This document shows positions 6,799 through 13,605 of a DNA stretch of 18,769 nt, piece by piece. A model generated the notes under the pieces. The model did no database searches, was not told where the DNA came from, and saw nothing but the letters and a program-made list of their open reading frames with translations. Both the position numbers and the translations under genes were made by a program. Source of the stretch: RUG11462 sp045649405 (GTDB lineage Bacteria; Bacillota; Clostridia; Oscillospirales; Acutalibacteraceae); assembly GCA_045649405.1 (NCBI GenBank), contig JAZRPW010000022.1, positions 1 through 18,769 of the forward strand, in the 5' to 3' direction. The stretch's first letter is position 1, and the number at the start of each line of letters is the position of its first letter.

Positions 6799-7764
6799 GT
6801 GATGTTATTAAAAAAATTATTGTGTGTTATTAAAGATGATTGGATTTATAGATTTCCTTTTCATATAAAAAATAATAGATATTATGGATTCAGTAAAGTT
6901 TGTTTTGGCTTTTTATGTCTTTTGTACTACTTTATGAAAACTTTAGTAATGCTTGTTCCGTTTCTAATATGTGTTCTTTTCGCTATTCTTTATTATGTGT
7001 TTTATGGTGTGTATATTATATTGAAAATGTTTTTTGATAGAGACAGTTTCTGTTTAGATAACGAAGAAGAAACAGAAGATATAGATTATGATAAATCAAT
7101 TGAATTTATACATAATACTAACGAGTATGAATCAAGCGGATTTAGAACATTGTGGAATAGCGAGTTTGAAAGTGATTGGAAAGAAGCACTAAACCATTAT
7201 TGGGAAAAATTAAGAGATGACCAAAAACCATTAGAGCGATATATTGAAAATATTAATGCTGATGATGTTGAAAAAATGACTGAAGAAGAGTTTTATAATT
7301 TTCTTTATCACAAATATTTTGTTTGGAAATACACCGCCAAAAACAGACTTGCAACAACAAGAAAAAGTTTGCAAAAATATATTGAGAACAATGAACTTTA
7401 TTTATTAAAAAGCATTCAAACAAGATTATTTAACGTATCAAAAAGCGATGTATATAAATGTTTAGAAATAGCTAGTGAAATACGTGGTCTTGGAATTGCA
7501 GGTGCAAGCGGTTTAATTTCAATCTTATTTCCTGAAAGTTTTGGTACAGTTGACCAATTTGTTGTAAAACGATTAAGAGAAGTTGGACATCAATATTATG
7601 ATTTTGAATTGCAAAATATGAATCCTGATTCACTTAAAATAAATGATGGAGTCATTCTGATTGAGATAATGAAAGACAAAGCAGATGAATTGAATTTTAA
7701 GTTTGATACGGACTTTTGGACACCGAGAAAAATTGATATGGTAATGTGGGCTTTTGGCAGATAA
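6799..7764 (+). CDS. Membrane-anchored protein with HhH glycosylase-like C-terminus
   Basis: This is a 321-residue protein. An N-terminal basic segment is followed by two hydrophobic spans (about residues 33-46 and 48-78), then an acidic linker (EEETEDIDYD). A helical middle leads to a C-terminal block with EIRGLGIAGASGLISILFP (about 227-245), GTVDQFVVKRL with D252, and WTPRKIDMVMWA (about 307-318). A helix-hairpin-helix (GLGIAGASG) followed by a conserved Asp is the pattern of HhH-GPD-like base-excision glycosylase folds; the membrane anchor is not typical of those enzymes. The similarity is by pattern only, and catalysis is unproven. AAGGAGG eight bases before the GTG at 6799 supports that start over the ATG at 6802. 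Its nucleotide composition is more AT-rich than the neighbouring PHP gene, and it is flanked by a 14-bp direct repeat, so it may be acquired. Confidence 0.6.
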   Translation: MMLLKKLLCVIKDDWIYRFPFHIKNNRYYGFSKVCFGFLCLLYYFMKTLVMLVPFLICVLFAILYYVFYGVYIILKMFFDRDSFCLDNEEETEDIDYDKSIEFIHNTNEYESSGFRTLWNSEFESDWKEALNHYWEKLRDDQKPLERYIENINADDVEKMTEEEFYNFLYHKYFVWKYTAKNRLATTRKSLQKYIENNELYLLKSIQTRLFNVSKSDVYKCLEIASEIRGLGIAGASGLISILFPESFGTVDQFVVKRLREVGHQYYDFELQNMNPDSLKINDGVILIEIMKDKADELNFKFDTDFWTPRKIDMVMWAFGR

Positions 7765-7779
7765 AGCGATACAAAATTT

Positions 7780-7793
7780 AAAAACACTTTCCG
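7780..7793 (+). repeat. 14-bp direct repeat, right copy
   Basis: AAAAACACTTTCCG is identical to 6736-6749. Here it forms the left arm of a complete terminator. Confidence 0.65.
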
Positions 7794-7812
7794 TTTTGGA
7801 AGGTGTTTTTTT
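7780..7812 (+). terminator. Rho-independent terminator before the phage cluster
   Basis: AAAAACACTTTCC (7780-7792) pairs with GGAAGGTGTTTTT (7798-7810) with one G-U pair around a GTTTT loop, and the T-run continues to 7812. It should stop host transcription from entering the RNA and terminase region. Confidence 0.85.
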
Positions 7813-7823
7813 GTTTGCAATAA

Positions 7824-7975
7824 CATGTCCTTGAATGTCCGGTTGACAGTGTGTTAGTTTTAACTTGCGGCAGGCGAGAACTCAAATACTAGTTACGACT
7901 TCTCGAGTGCTTGCATGAATAACGACAAAGTAATGTTGAAGTCGTTGGGTGGGATTATGGGTAGGAACAATTATT
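7824..7975 (+). ncRNA. Structured RNA, resembles raiA-motif RNA
   Basis: This G-rich island of about 150 bases between the host terminator and the small terminase has no credible ORF on either strand. CGAGAA (7875-7880) is complementary to TTCTCG (7900-7905), and ACGACTTC (7895-7902) to GAAGTCGT (7938-7945). Their interleaved order makes an H-type pseudoknot with coaxial helices. Upstream lie small hairpins (TGTC/GACA at 7836-7848, GTTA/TAAC at 7853-7864). Single-stranded-looking blocks such as TTGCGGCAGGCGAGAAC, GGGTGGGATTATGGGTAG and GGAACAA match my recollection of the conserved core of raiA RNA, a roughly 200-nt pseudoknotted RNA common in Clostridia and Actinobacteria. A T-run (7973-7981) ends the region just before the terS ribosome binding site. 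Family identity is from memory; the pseudoknot is read directly. An alternative is a packaging-site or packaging-RNA element of the phage cluster. Confidence 0.55.
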
Positions 7976-7993
7976 TTTTTTGGAGGGATATTT

Positions 7994-8263
7994 GTGGCGA
8001 AAAACAAAAATTCGCTGTCTTCTTCAATAAAAACAATATTATCCTTGAAGCCCGATGAAGAATCTGAAGAAAAGCTTATTGCAAAGGGCGTGCCGAAAAG
8101 CCAAATCAACAACGGCACCGCCATTATGCAAGCGTTGGTTGAAAAAGCAACCAAAGGCGAAGTAAGTGCAATTAAAGAAGTTTTGGCAATTTTAGAAAGA
8201 GATGAAGAAGTAAAAAAGTCAAATCTTTCAAAACTTTACAAGGCGCTTGAAAGTGAAGATTGA
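7994..8263 (+). CDS. terS: Phage terminase small subunit
   Basis: This 89-residue, charged, helical protein precedes the large terminase. The central stretch KGVPKSQINNGTAIMQALVEKATKGEVSAIKEVLAIL resembles the common small-terminase pattern in which a helix-rich segment 'T-x-AI-x-x-A-x-V-x-KA-x-KGD-x-x-A' recurs. The small subunit recognises the packaging site on concatemeric DNA and hands it to TerL. GTG at 7994 is chosen because GGAGGG (7982-7987) lies six bases before it; an in-frame GTG at 7949 would run through the structured RNA region and has no such site. The gene overlaps terL by 11 bases. It is short compared with many TerS proteins and I see no clear N-terminal HTH, so the call leans on position. 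Confidence 0.65.
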   Translation: MAKNKNSLSSSIKTILSLKPDEESEEKLIAKGVPKSQINNGTAIMQALVEKATKGEVSAIKEVLAILERDEEVKKSNLSKLYKALESED

Positions 8264-9572
8264 GAAGTTATCAGAAAAACAAAAAGTCGTAATGCGCTTT
8301 GGCCACAGCAAAAAATATGAGCAGTACAATGCAATAATTTGCGATGGCGCAGTGCGAAGCGGCAAAACCGCGGTAATGGTACTCTCTTTCGTTCACTGGG
8401 CGATGAGACATTTTGACAAATCTTACTTTGCAATTTGCGGAAAAACAATTTCTGCTACCGAGCGAAACATCATTTCTCTAATGCGTGAAATGGTAGATAT
8501 CACTTCGTTTTTTGCGCTGTCTTACAGTGCTTCAAAGCACGTGTTAACAATCAAAGGCAACGGCAAAGAAAACTATTTTTACATTTTCGGTGGTAAAGAT
8601 AAATCTTCTGCGGCATTGATTCAGGGCTTAACATTAAACGGTGTGTTTTTTGATGAGGTTGCATTGCAAGACAAAGGTTTTGTTGAGCAGGCGGTGGCTA
8701 GAACTCTGTCTGTGAGCGAAGCAAAACTTTGGTTTAACTGCAACCCCGAACACTCTGAACACTGGTTTTACAAAGAATGGATTAAAGATGCTGACGGCAA
8801 AAACGAGCGAAAAGCACTCCACATTCGCTTTTTAATGGAGGACAATCCAACATTAACTGAGCAACAAATAAAACGTGCCAAAAGTTTGTACACCGGCATA
8901 TTTTTAAAACGTTTTGTTTTTGGCGAGTGGGTTAAATCTGAAGGTCTTGTTTACCCAATGTTTTGTGATAAAAACATTACAAAATCAACCGACTTTGAAG
9001 GGGAATATTATGTCAGTATCGATTATGGTACTTCAAACCCTTTTAGTATGGGGCTGTGGGTTGACACAGGTGATAAAGCAGTCAGGTTAAAAGAGTTTTA
9101 CTTTGACTCAAAGCGTGAACAAAAGCAACTTACCGATGAAGAGTACTATGAGAAACTGCAAAAATTTACGGCAGGGTACAAAATTAAAACGGTTGTCATT
9201 GACCCCTCAGCAGCATCTTTCATTCAAACAATAAAACGGCGTGGTGACTTTAAAGTCAGAACCGCAAACAACCATGTTTTGGGTGGAATAAGTTTTGTTT
9301 GCGAACTTTTAAATTCAGGTCAACTTTTAATTAACGAAAATTGTACCGATATTATAAGAGAATTCAACCTTTATCGGTGGGATGAAACAAAACAAACCGA
9401 CGCAGTTGTTAAAGAGTTTGACCATGCGCTTGATGAAATGAGATATTTTTGCGCAACAATTTTGAAAAACAATATTTCTTATCAAAAACACACCAAACAA
9501 AAAGCAAAACAACCAAAAACTTATGGCGAAAATTCATTTTCTGATTGGGGTGGTAATTTACGATTGATTTAA
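8253..9572 (+). CDS. terL: Phage terminase large subunit (ATPase and nuclease)
   Basis: This is the DNA-packaging motor and concatemer-cutting nuclease. Residues count from the GTG at 8253: Walker A GAVRSGKT at 32-39, Walker B VFFDE with D134 and E135, and the coupling-type motif FNCNPEHSEHWFYKEW at about 161-176. A C-terminal RNase H-like nuclease carries acidic residues in VSIDYG (D257), VVIDPS (D317) and HALDEMRY (D394). At 439 residues it has the normal TerL length, and both domains look active. GTG at 8253 has AAGG nine bases upstream; a TTG at 8247 in the same frame is the alternative. The fold and motifs fit the PBSX/SPP1-like group of large terminases, which often use headful packaging; that mode is inference. 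Confidence 0.93.
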   Translation: MKIEKLSEKQKVVMRFGHSKKYEQYNAIICDGAVRSGKTAVMVLSFVHWAMRHFDKSYFAICGKTISATERNIISLMREMVDITSFFALSYSASKHVLTIKGNGKENYFYIFGGKDKSSAALIQGLTLNGVFFDEVALQDKGFVEQAVARTLSVSEAKLWFNCNPEHSEHWFYKEWIKDADGKNERKALHIRFLMEDNPTLTEQQIKRAKSLYTGIFLKRFVFGEWVKSEGLVYPMFCDKNITKSTDFEGEYYVSIDYGTSNPFSMGLWVDTGDKAVRLKEFYFDSKREQKQLTDEEYYEKLQKFTAGYKIKTVVIDPSAASFIQTIKRRGDFKVRTANNHVLGGISFVCELLNSGQLLINENCTDIIREFNLYRWDETKQTDAVVKEFDHALDEMRYFCATILKNNISYQKHTKQKAKQPKTYGENSFSDWGGNLRLI

Positions 9573-9763
9573 TTTTTATTTTATTTCTTTTTGCATTTTT
9601 AGTTTGGTGCTTGTTAAAAAACAGACAGCAAAAACCAAACGACCAGCAAGCATCAAGAGTGGTTGAAAAAATCTCGGCAGAAGACTTGAAAATGCAAAGA
9701 AAAATCGCAAAAGAAATAGAAAACTTTTTAAATTATAATGGTGAAATTCAGGACGATATTTAA
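9563..9763 (+). CDS. Small single-pass membrane protein, possible ATT start
   Basis: The gap between terL and the scaffold gene is filled by an open frame that ATG/GTG/TTG-based finding misses. Read from ATT at 9563 it gives 66 residues. A membrane span comes first (DLIFILFLFAFLVWCLL), then a basic stop-transfer (KNRQQK), then a charged helix (VEKISAEDLKMQRKIAKEIENF) ending NYNGEIQDDI. GGGGTGG at about 9547-9553 is well spaced for the ATT and overlaps the end of terL. A TTG at 9611 would delete the membrane span. The organised layout argues for a real gene. Small proteins with an N-terminal span and a charged tail occur between head genes of Clostridial phages, but I know of no defined role. 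Confidence 0.6.
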   Translation: MDLIFILFLFAFLVWCLLKNRQQKPNDQQASRVVEKISAEDLKMQRKIAKEIENFLNYNGEIQDDI

Positions 9764-9788
9764 ATAATTTGGGAAAGGAATTGACCTA

Positions 9789-10361
9789 GTGAAGACAACA
9801 GAAAAAGAAAAATTCAAGGTTAAAATCGGCTTACAAACCATTGGATTTGATGAATCTCAAGTAGAAGAATACATCAAACTTGGAATGAAAGCCGAAAAAC
9901 ACAAATCTGTTTTTTGCACTTTGCAGGGTTTAGCAGACCGCGAAAATCTGTCAGTACAAGAGTTTGTTGAAAAAATTAAACTTCAAAAAGATGAAGCGTT
10001 AAAATCACAATTGCTTGAAAAAGTAAGTGGCGATGAAGAGTTAGCTCAAAAACTTTTTGAAATGGAAAATCAAACTAAAACACAAGAAAAGAAAACCGAA
10101 ACTGATTTGATTTTTGAAAATTTCAAAGAAATAAAATCGCTTGATGATATTCCAGATGAAGCAAAAATTTTGAGTGAAACCAAAAACATTTCACTTTTTG
10201 ACGCACTTTTGCGTTGTCTGTTTTTTCAATCAAAGCAAATTGAAAAAGAGCAAAAAAACAGAGAAAAAAACAAACAAAGAGCAGTTGGCTCTTTAAAAAC
10301 AACCGGTGCAGAATGTGGGTTATCTTATATTTCTGCAATGTTAAAAGCAATTAATAACTAA
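9789..10361 (+). CDS. Putative capsid scaffolding protein
   Basis: This 190-residue, soluble, highly charged protein is rich in Lys and Glu. It has an N-terminal helical region, a coiled-coil-like middle (about residues 75-105), and a C-terminal helix with a basic stretch (KEQKNREKNKQRA) ending in GLSYISAMLKAINN. Scaffolds direct assembly of the prohead and leave it, and basic C-terminal helices often bind the coat protein. The assignment is by position directly before the major capsid gene plus composition, not by family recognition. No Ser protease motif is visible, so it is not a protease-scaffold fusion. GGGAAAGGAA precedes the GTG start by eight bases. Confidence 0.6.
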   Translation: MKTTEKEKFKVKIGLQTIGFDESQVEEYIKLGMKAEKHKSVFCTLQGLADRENLSVQEFVEKIKLQKDEALKSQLLEKVSGDEELAQKLFEMENQTKTQEKKTETDLIFENFKEIKSLDDIPDEAKILSETKNISLFDALLRCLFFQSKQIEKEQKNREKNKQRAVGSLKTTGAECGLSYISAMLKAINN

Positions 10362-10390
10362 AATTTTAAAACAAAAGGAGAAAAAATATT

Positions 10391-11578
10391 ATGTCATTAA
10401 ACAACGAAGCGTTCGCTACAAAATTCACAGGCGAACTCGATAAAATTATTACAGAAAAATCTAGTGTAGGATTTATGGCCGACAACACACTTAGAGCAAA
10501 ATTTGTCGGCGCAAAAACAGTAAAAATTCCAAACATTTCATTGCAAGGTCTTGGCGACTATGACCGTGAAAACGGCTTTATCAAAGGCACAGTTAATGTT
10601 CACAACACTGCTTATGAAATGCAAATGGACAGAGCAAGAACATTCACAATTGACCGTGAAGATATGGATGAAACAGGTATTGCTTCACTTGCTGGCTCTG
10701 TTATGAGCGAATTTGTTAAAACAAAGGTTGTTCCTGAAACAGATGCCTATGTTATTTCAAAATTGGCGTCATACGCAGCAATCAATAGTCAAGTGGTTAC
10801 GGATATTAACTTAGAAAAACCACTTTCATCATTTTATGATTTGCTTGACAAAGTTCAAGACGAAATCGGTTTAGATGAAGAAATTGTTTGCTTGGTTGAC
10901 CGTTATTATTGGAACAAACTCAGAAAGAGCGATGAGCTTTCAAAGGTTGTTGAAGTAAGCACATTCAAACAAGGCGAACTCAATTTTGAAGTTAGCAAGA
11001 TTGACAATGTTTCAATCATTCCTGTTTCAAACTCAAAAATGATGAGTGCGTTTGACTTTTTGTCAGAAGGTGCAGGTGGCTTTAAAGCATCATTAGGCTC
11101 ACGAGGCGTTTATATGCTTATGCTTCCTAAAAAAGCTTGCTCTTTGGTTAAAAAAAGCGAAAAAATTAGAATCTTCACACCGGAAGAAAACATTAACGCA
11201 GACGCTTATAAATTCGATTACAGAATTTATTATGATGTGTTTGTAAAAAATGCTTATGCTACATCAATTTGGGCAGCGCTTGCACCAGAATTAGCAATTT
11301 CAGAGTTGTCTAAAACAGTTAGTGTAACTCAAGATATGGGCGCAAAAGAAATTGATTTTGAAATTTATACAGCGAATGAATCAGATGAAATTTCAATTAG
11401 TTGGTATTCTTGTGCTGATGAAAACAAAGCAAATTCAAGAAGAGTTTCTAACTTTGAAGGTACAAGATTATTCTTTGACTGCTGTCAAGAACCAGGCACA
11501 TATTATCATTTTGCAAGAGTTACAGTTGCAGGTGCCACTGTTGCTGAAACTAATGTTTGTGCAATTACTATTGAGTAA
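10391..11578 (+). CDS. Major capsid protein with C-terminal Ig-like domain
   Basis: The protein has 395 residues. Residues 1-298 fit an HK97-fold coat protein: ADNTLRAKFVGAKTVKIPNIS (N-terminal region and first strands), QGLGDYDRENGFIKG, then a long helix region DREDMDETGIASLAGSVMSEFVKTKVVPETDAY. The core ends at DYRIYYDVFVKNAYATSIWAAL, a typical P-domain end. Residues about 304-395 form a separate beta domain with the ISWYSCADENKAN ... EPGTYYHFARVTV pattern of bacterial Ig-like domains, which would decorate the particle surface and often bind glycans. There is no protease gene and no N-terminal delta domain of length, fitting a non-cleaved coat with a separate scaffold. AAAAGGAG gives a strong ribosome binding site. 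Confidence 0.88.
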   Translation: MSLNNEAFATKFTGELDKIITEKSSVGFMADNTLRAKFVGAKTVKIPNISLQGLGDYDRENGFIKGTVNVHNTAYEMQMDRARTFTIDREDMDETGIASLAGSVMSEFVKTKVVPETDAYVISKLASYAAINSQVVTDINLEKPLSSFYDLLDKVQDEIGLDEEIVCLVDRYYWNKLRKSDELSKVVEVSTFKQGELNFEVSKIDNVSIIPVSNSKMMSAFDFLSEGAGGFKASLGSRGVYMLMLPKKACSLVKKSEKIRIFTPEENINADAYKFDYRIYYDVFVKNAYATSIWAALAPELAISELSKTVSVTQDMGAKEIDFEIYTANESDEISISWYSCADENKANSRRVSNFEGTRLFFDCCQEPGTYYHFARVTVAGATVAETNVCAITIE

Positions 11579-11589
11579 AACAAAAAACT

Positions 11590-11618
11590 TTTGGGCAGTA
11601 GAAATTCTACTGCCCAAA
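11590..11618 (+). other. Stem-loop between capsid and portal genes
   Basis: TTTGGGCAGTAG (11590-11601) and CTACTGCCCAAA (11607-11618) pair perfectly over 12 bp with an AAATT loop. No T-run follows on the plus strand (CATTAAAA), so it is not a standard terminator. It lies just after the capsid stop codon and 22 bases before the portal start. It may protect or process the capsid mRNA or lower downstream expression. Confidence 0.8.
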
Positions 11619-11639
11619 CATTAAAAGGGAGTGAAAAAT

Positions 11640-13244
11640 TTGAAGTTATATAGTGATGTTTGTAGAGAGATTTTTTTGCAACACGAAAATGCAGAAAATT
11701 ATAAATGTGGCATTGGCAAAAAAGGTCTTTATGAGCAGACAAAACAAAATCGCAGATTTTATTCAGGCGACCAATGGTATGGTGCAAAATGTGGCAATGA
11801 CAAACCACTTGTAAGACACAATGTTATCAAGCGTATTGCTGATTATAAAACAGCCATCGTTGGTGGCGAAAATTTCAAAACAACCTTTCAACCTGTTGGT
11901 GTTTCTAGTGTGAATTCAAAACAAGCACAAACCGATTTGTACAACGAATTTTTATCTGGCAAAAGAAAAACTTTCGACAAAATGTCAAATGCAGAAATTC
12001 ATTTAGCAGCAAAAGCCATTTCAGAATATTTTAACATTTGTGCAAAGCGTATTAATTTAGACGATGTTTGTAATACAGCGCTAAAAAATGCTTATATTTC
12101 AGGTAGTGGTGTGGTTTATGCTTATTGGGATTGTAACATAAAAACCGGACTTTTTGCAGATGAAAAACGCACTGTACCAATTATGGGCGACATTGTTGCT
12201 GAAGTTATTGAAATTGAAAATTTTGACGTATCTGATCCAACTGAAGACAATGTTCAAAACCAAGAATACATTATTATTACAAGCAGAAAAACAGTTGGTG
12301 ACCTTATTAGAGAAGCAAAGGCAAATGGTGTTTCAAGAGAGCAAATTGAGAACATTAAGCCAGATAATGAATATGCTGATATGGAAGCCTTTTATTCGCA
12401 AAAAGCAACCGTTTTGACAAAGTTTTATAAAGAATATTCAGGCGATGATTTTACAGTAAAAGCAATTAAAGTTTGCAAAAACGCAATCATCAAACCAGAG
12501 TGGGACACAGGTCTTAAACTTTACCCAATTGCTAAATTTAACTGGGAAAACGAATCGGCTTGCTACGGTGATTCTGAAATTACAAACTTAATTCCAAACC
12601 AAATTGCAATCAACAGAATGCTCACTGCAACCGTTTGGTCGGTTATGATGATGGGTATGCCAATTATGCTTGTTAATGGCGATGTTGTGAATGAAACGGT
12701 AACAAATAACCCAGGTCAAATTATTAGTTTTTATGGCAATGCTGATGAGTTTGACAAAACAATTAAATACATTGAGCCACCACATTTTTCAGGCGACTTA
12801 AATTACATTACAAACGATGTAATTGAAAAAACTTTAAGTCTTGCAGGTGCAACTGATGCGGCACTTGGCACAATCAAAGCGCAAAACTCATCTGCAATTA
12901 ATGCAGTAAAAGAATCAGCAAGATTACCACTCACACTCATCAAAAAGCGTTACAATGTATTTTTAGAAGAAGTGGCAAAAATTTTCTTGGAATTTATGAT
13001 TAATATGTATGCTTTCAGACCGTTGTATCAAAAGAATGAAAACGGCGAAGTTTGGTATTTTCCATTCGATGCAAGTCGTTACAAAAACTTATCATTCATT
13101 TGCGAAACTTCTGTTGAAACAAGTTCAAGTGAAGATATTAAACTCATTGCCGAAGAACTTGACAGTTTAGACAAAAACAGCAAACAAGAGTTGGCGGAAG
13201 TTTTAACAAGTGAAAATCAAGGCGGTGATGTTAGTGACAGCTGA
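11640..13244 (+). CDS. Phage portal protein
   Basis: The protein has 534 residues. The N-terminal LYEQTKQNRRFYSGDQWY, then KPLVRHNVIKRIADYKTAIVGG, is characteristic of portals, where helix-rich wing residues bind the head vertex. SGSGVVYAYWD (about residues 153-163) and the stem/crown region LPLTLIKKRYNVFLEEVAKIF (about 434-454) also fit. The portal forms the dodecameric ring through which TerL pumps DNA. TTG at 11640 is preferred because GGGAG (11627-11631) is well placed for it; the GTG at 11631 would overlap its own ribosome binding site. The portal follows the capsid here, whereas in most tailed phages it precedes scaffold and coat. Its last 11 bases overlap the next gene. Confidence 0.85.
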   Translation: MKLYSDVCREIFLQHENAENYKCGIGKKGLYEQTKQNRRFYSGDQWYGAKCGNDKPLVRHNVIKRIADYKTAIVGGENFKTTFQPVGVSSVNSKQAQTDLYNEFLSGKRKTFDKMSNAEIHLAAKAISEYFNICAKRINLDDVCNTALKNAYISGSGVVYAYWDCNIKTGLFADEKRTVPIMGDIVAEVIEIENFDVSDPTEDNVQNQEYIIITSRKTVGDLIREAKANGVSREQIENIKPDNEYADMEAFYSQKATVLTKFYKEYSGDDFTVKAIKVCKNAIIKPEWDTGLKLYPIAKFNWENESACYGDSEITNLIPNQIAINRMLTATVWSVMMMGMPIMLVNGDVVNETVTNNPGQIISFYGNADEFDKTIKYIEPPHFSGDLNYITNDVIEKTLSLAGATDAALGTIKAQNSSAINAVKESARLPLTLIKKRYNVFLEEVAKIFLEFMINMYAFRPLYQKNENGEVWYFPFDASRYKNLSFICETSVETSSSEDIKLIAEELDSLDKNSKQELAEVLTSENQGGDVSDS

Positions 13245-13605
13245 GCAATTATTTAATACAGCATTAGAAATTTCAGGTTATAACACCAACGACATTTTTG
13301 AAACTTCTAATATTGGCGAGCGACTTTTAAGCATTGTTAATACAATTTATTCAGACCTTTATTATTTAAATGGCAAAAAAGATTTTGTGCCAGTAACAGA
13401 AATTTCTCAAGAACTTGATTTAGAGCCACAGGCTTTGAATAATTGTGCAGTTTTTGGTGTTGCTTCACTTATTCAAAACATTTTAGGAACAACAAATGAT
13501 TATGATGTTTTTAAAGTTATTTATGATTGTAAAAAGCAACAACTTAAAAAGCATTGTGAAATTGGGCAAATTAGCGACACGTTTGTGAAGGGGAGTGACT
13601 GCTAA
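13234..13605 (+). CDS. Head-tail adaptor / head completion protein
   Basis: This 123-residue, mostly helical protein follows the portal, where the gp6/gp15-like or P22 gp4-like adaptor normally lies. Such adaptors form a ring under the portal. Two helical segments (AEQLFNTALEISG, NIGERLLSIVNTIYSDLYYL) and a third with LNNCAVFGVASLIQNILGTTNDYDVFKVIYDCKKQQ resemble the helical bundle of those proteins; the call is structural and positional. AAGGCGGTGAT at 13219-13229 is almost a perfect ribosome binding site and sets the GTG at 13234, not the GTG at 13210. Its TAA overlaps the next ATG (TAATG), implying translational coupling. Confidence 0.65.
   Translation: MTAEQLFNTALEISGYNTNDIFETSNIGERLLSIVNTIYSDLYYLNGKKDFVPVTEISQELDLEPQALNNCAVFGVASLIQNILGTTNDYDVFKVIYDCKKQQLKKHCEIGQISDTFVKGSDC

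Noticed and set aside
7843..7871. TTGACA as the promoter of the phage operon
   Set aside because: The sequence at 16-18 bases (around TTGCGGCA) bears no resemblance to a -10 box, and the site lies within the putative RNA.
7949..7993. Longer N-terminus for the small terminase from the GTG at 7949
   Set aside because: It would extend through the G-rich RNA end and the T-run; GGAGGG six bases before the GTG at 7994 is a far better start.
7882..8154. Minus-strand ORF of 90 codons
   Set aside because: It spans the structured RNA and the antisense of terS, has no ribosome binding site, and its composition is that of an antisense shadow.
11590..11618. Stem-loop as an intrinsic terminator of the capsid gene
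   Set aside because: No T-run follows, and the next gene is closely spaced and functionally in the same operon.
11352..11624. Overlapping 90-codon ORF at the end of the capsid gene
   Set aside because: It is a frame-shifted shadow of the Ig-like domain coding sequence and has no own ribosome binding site.
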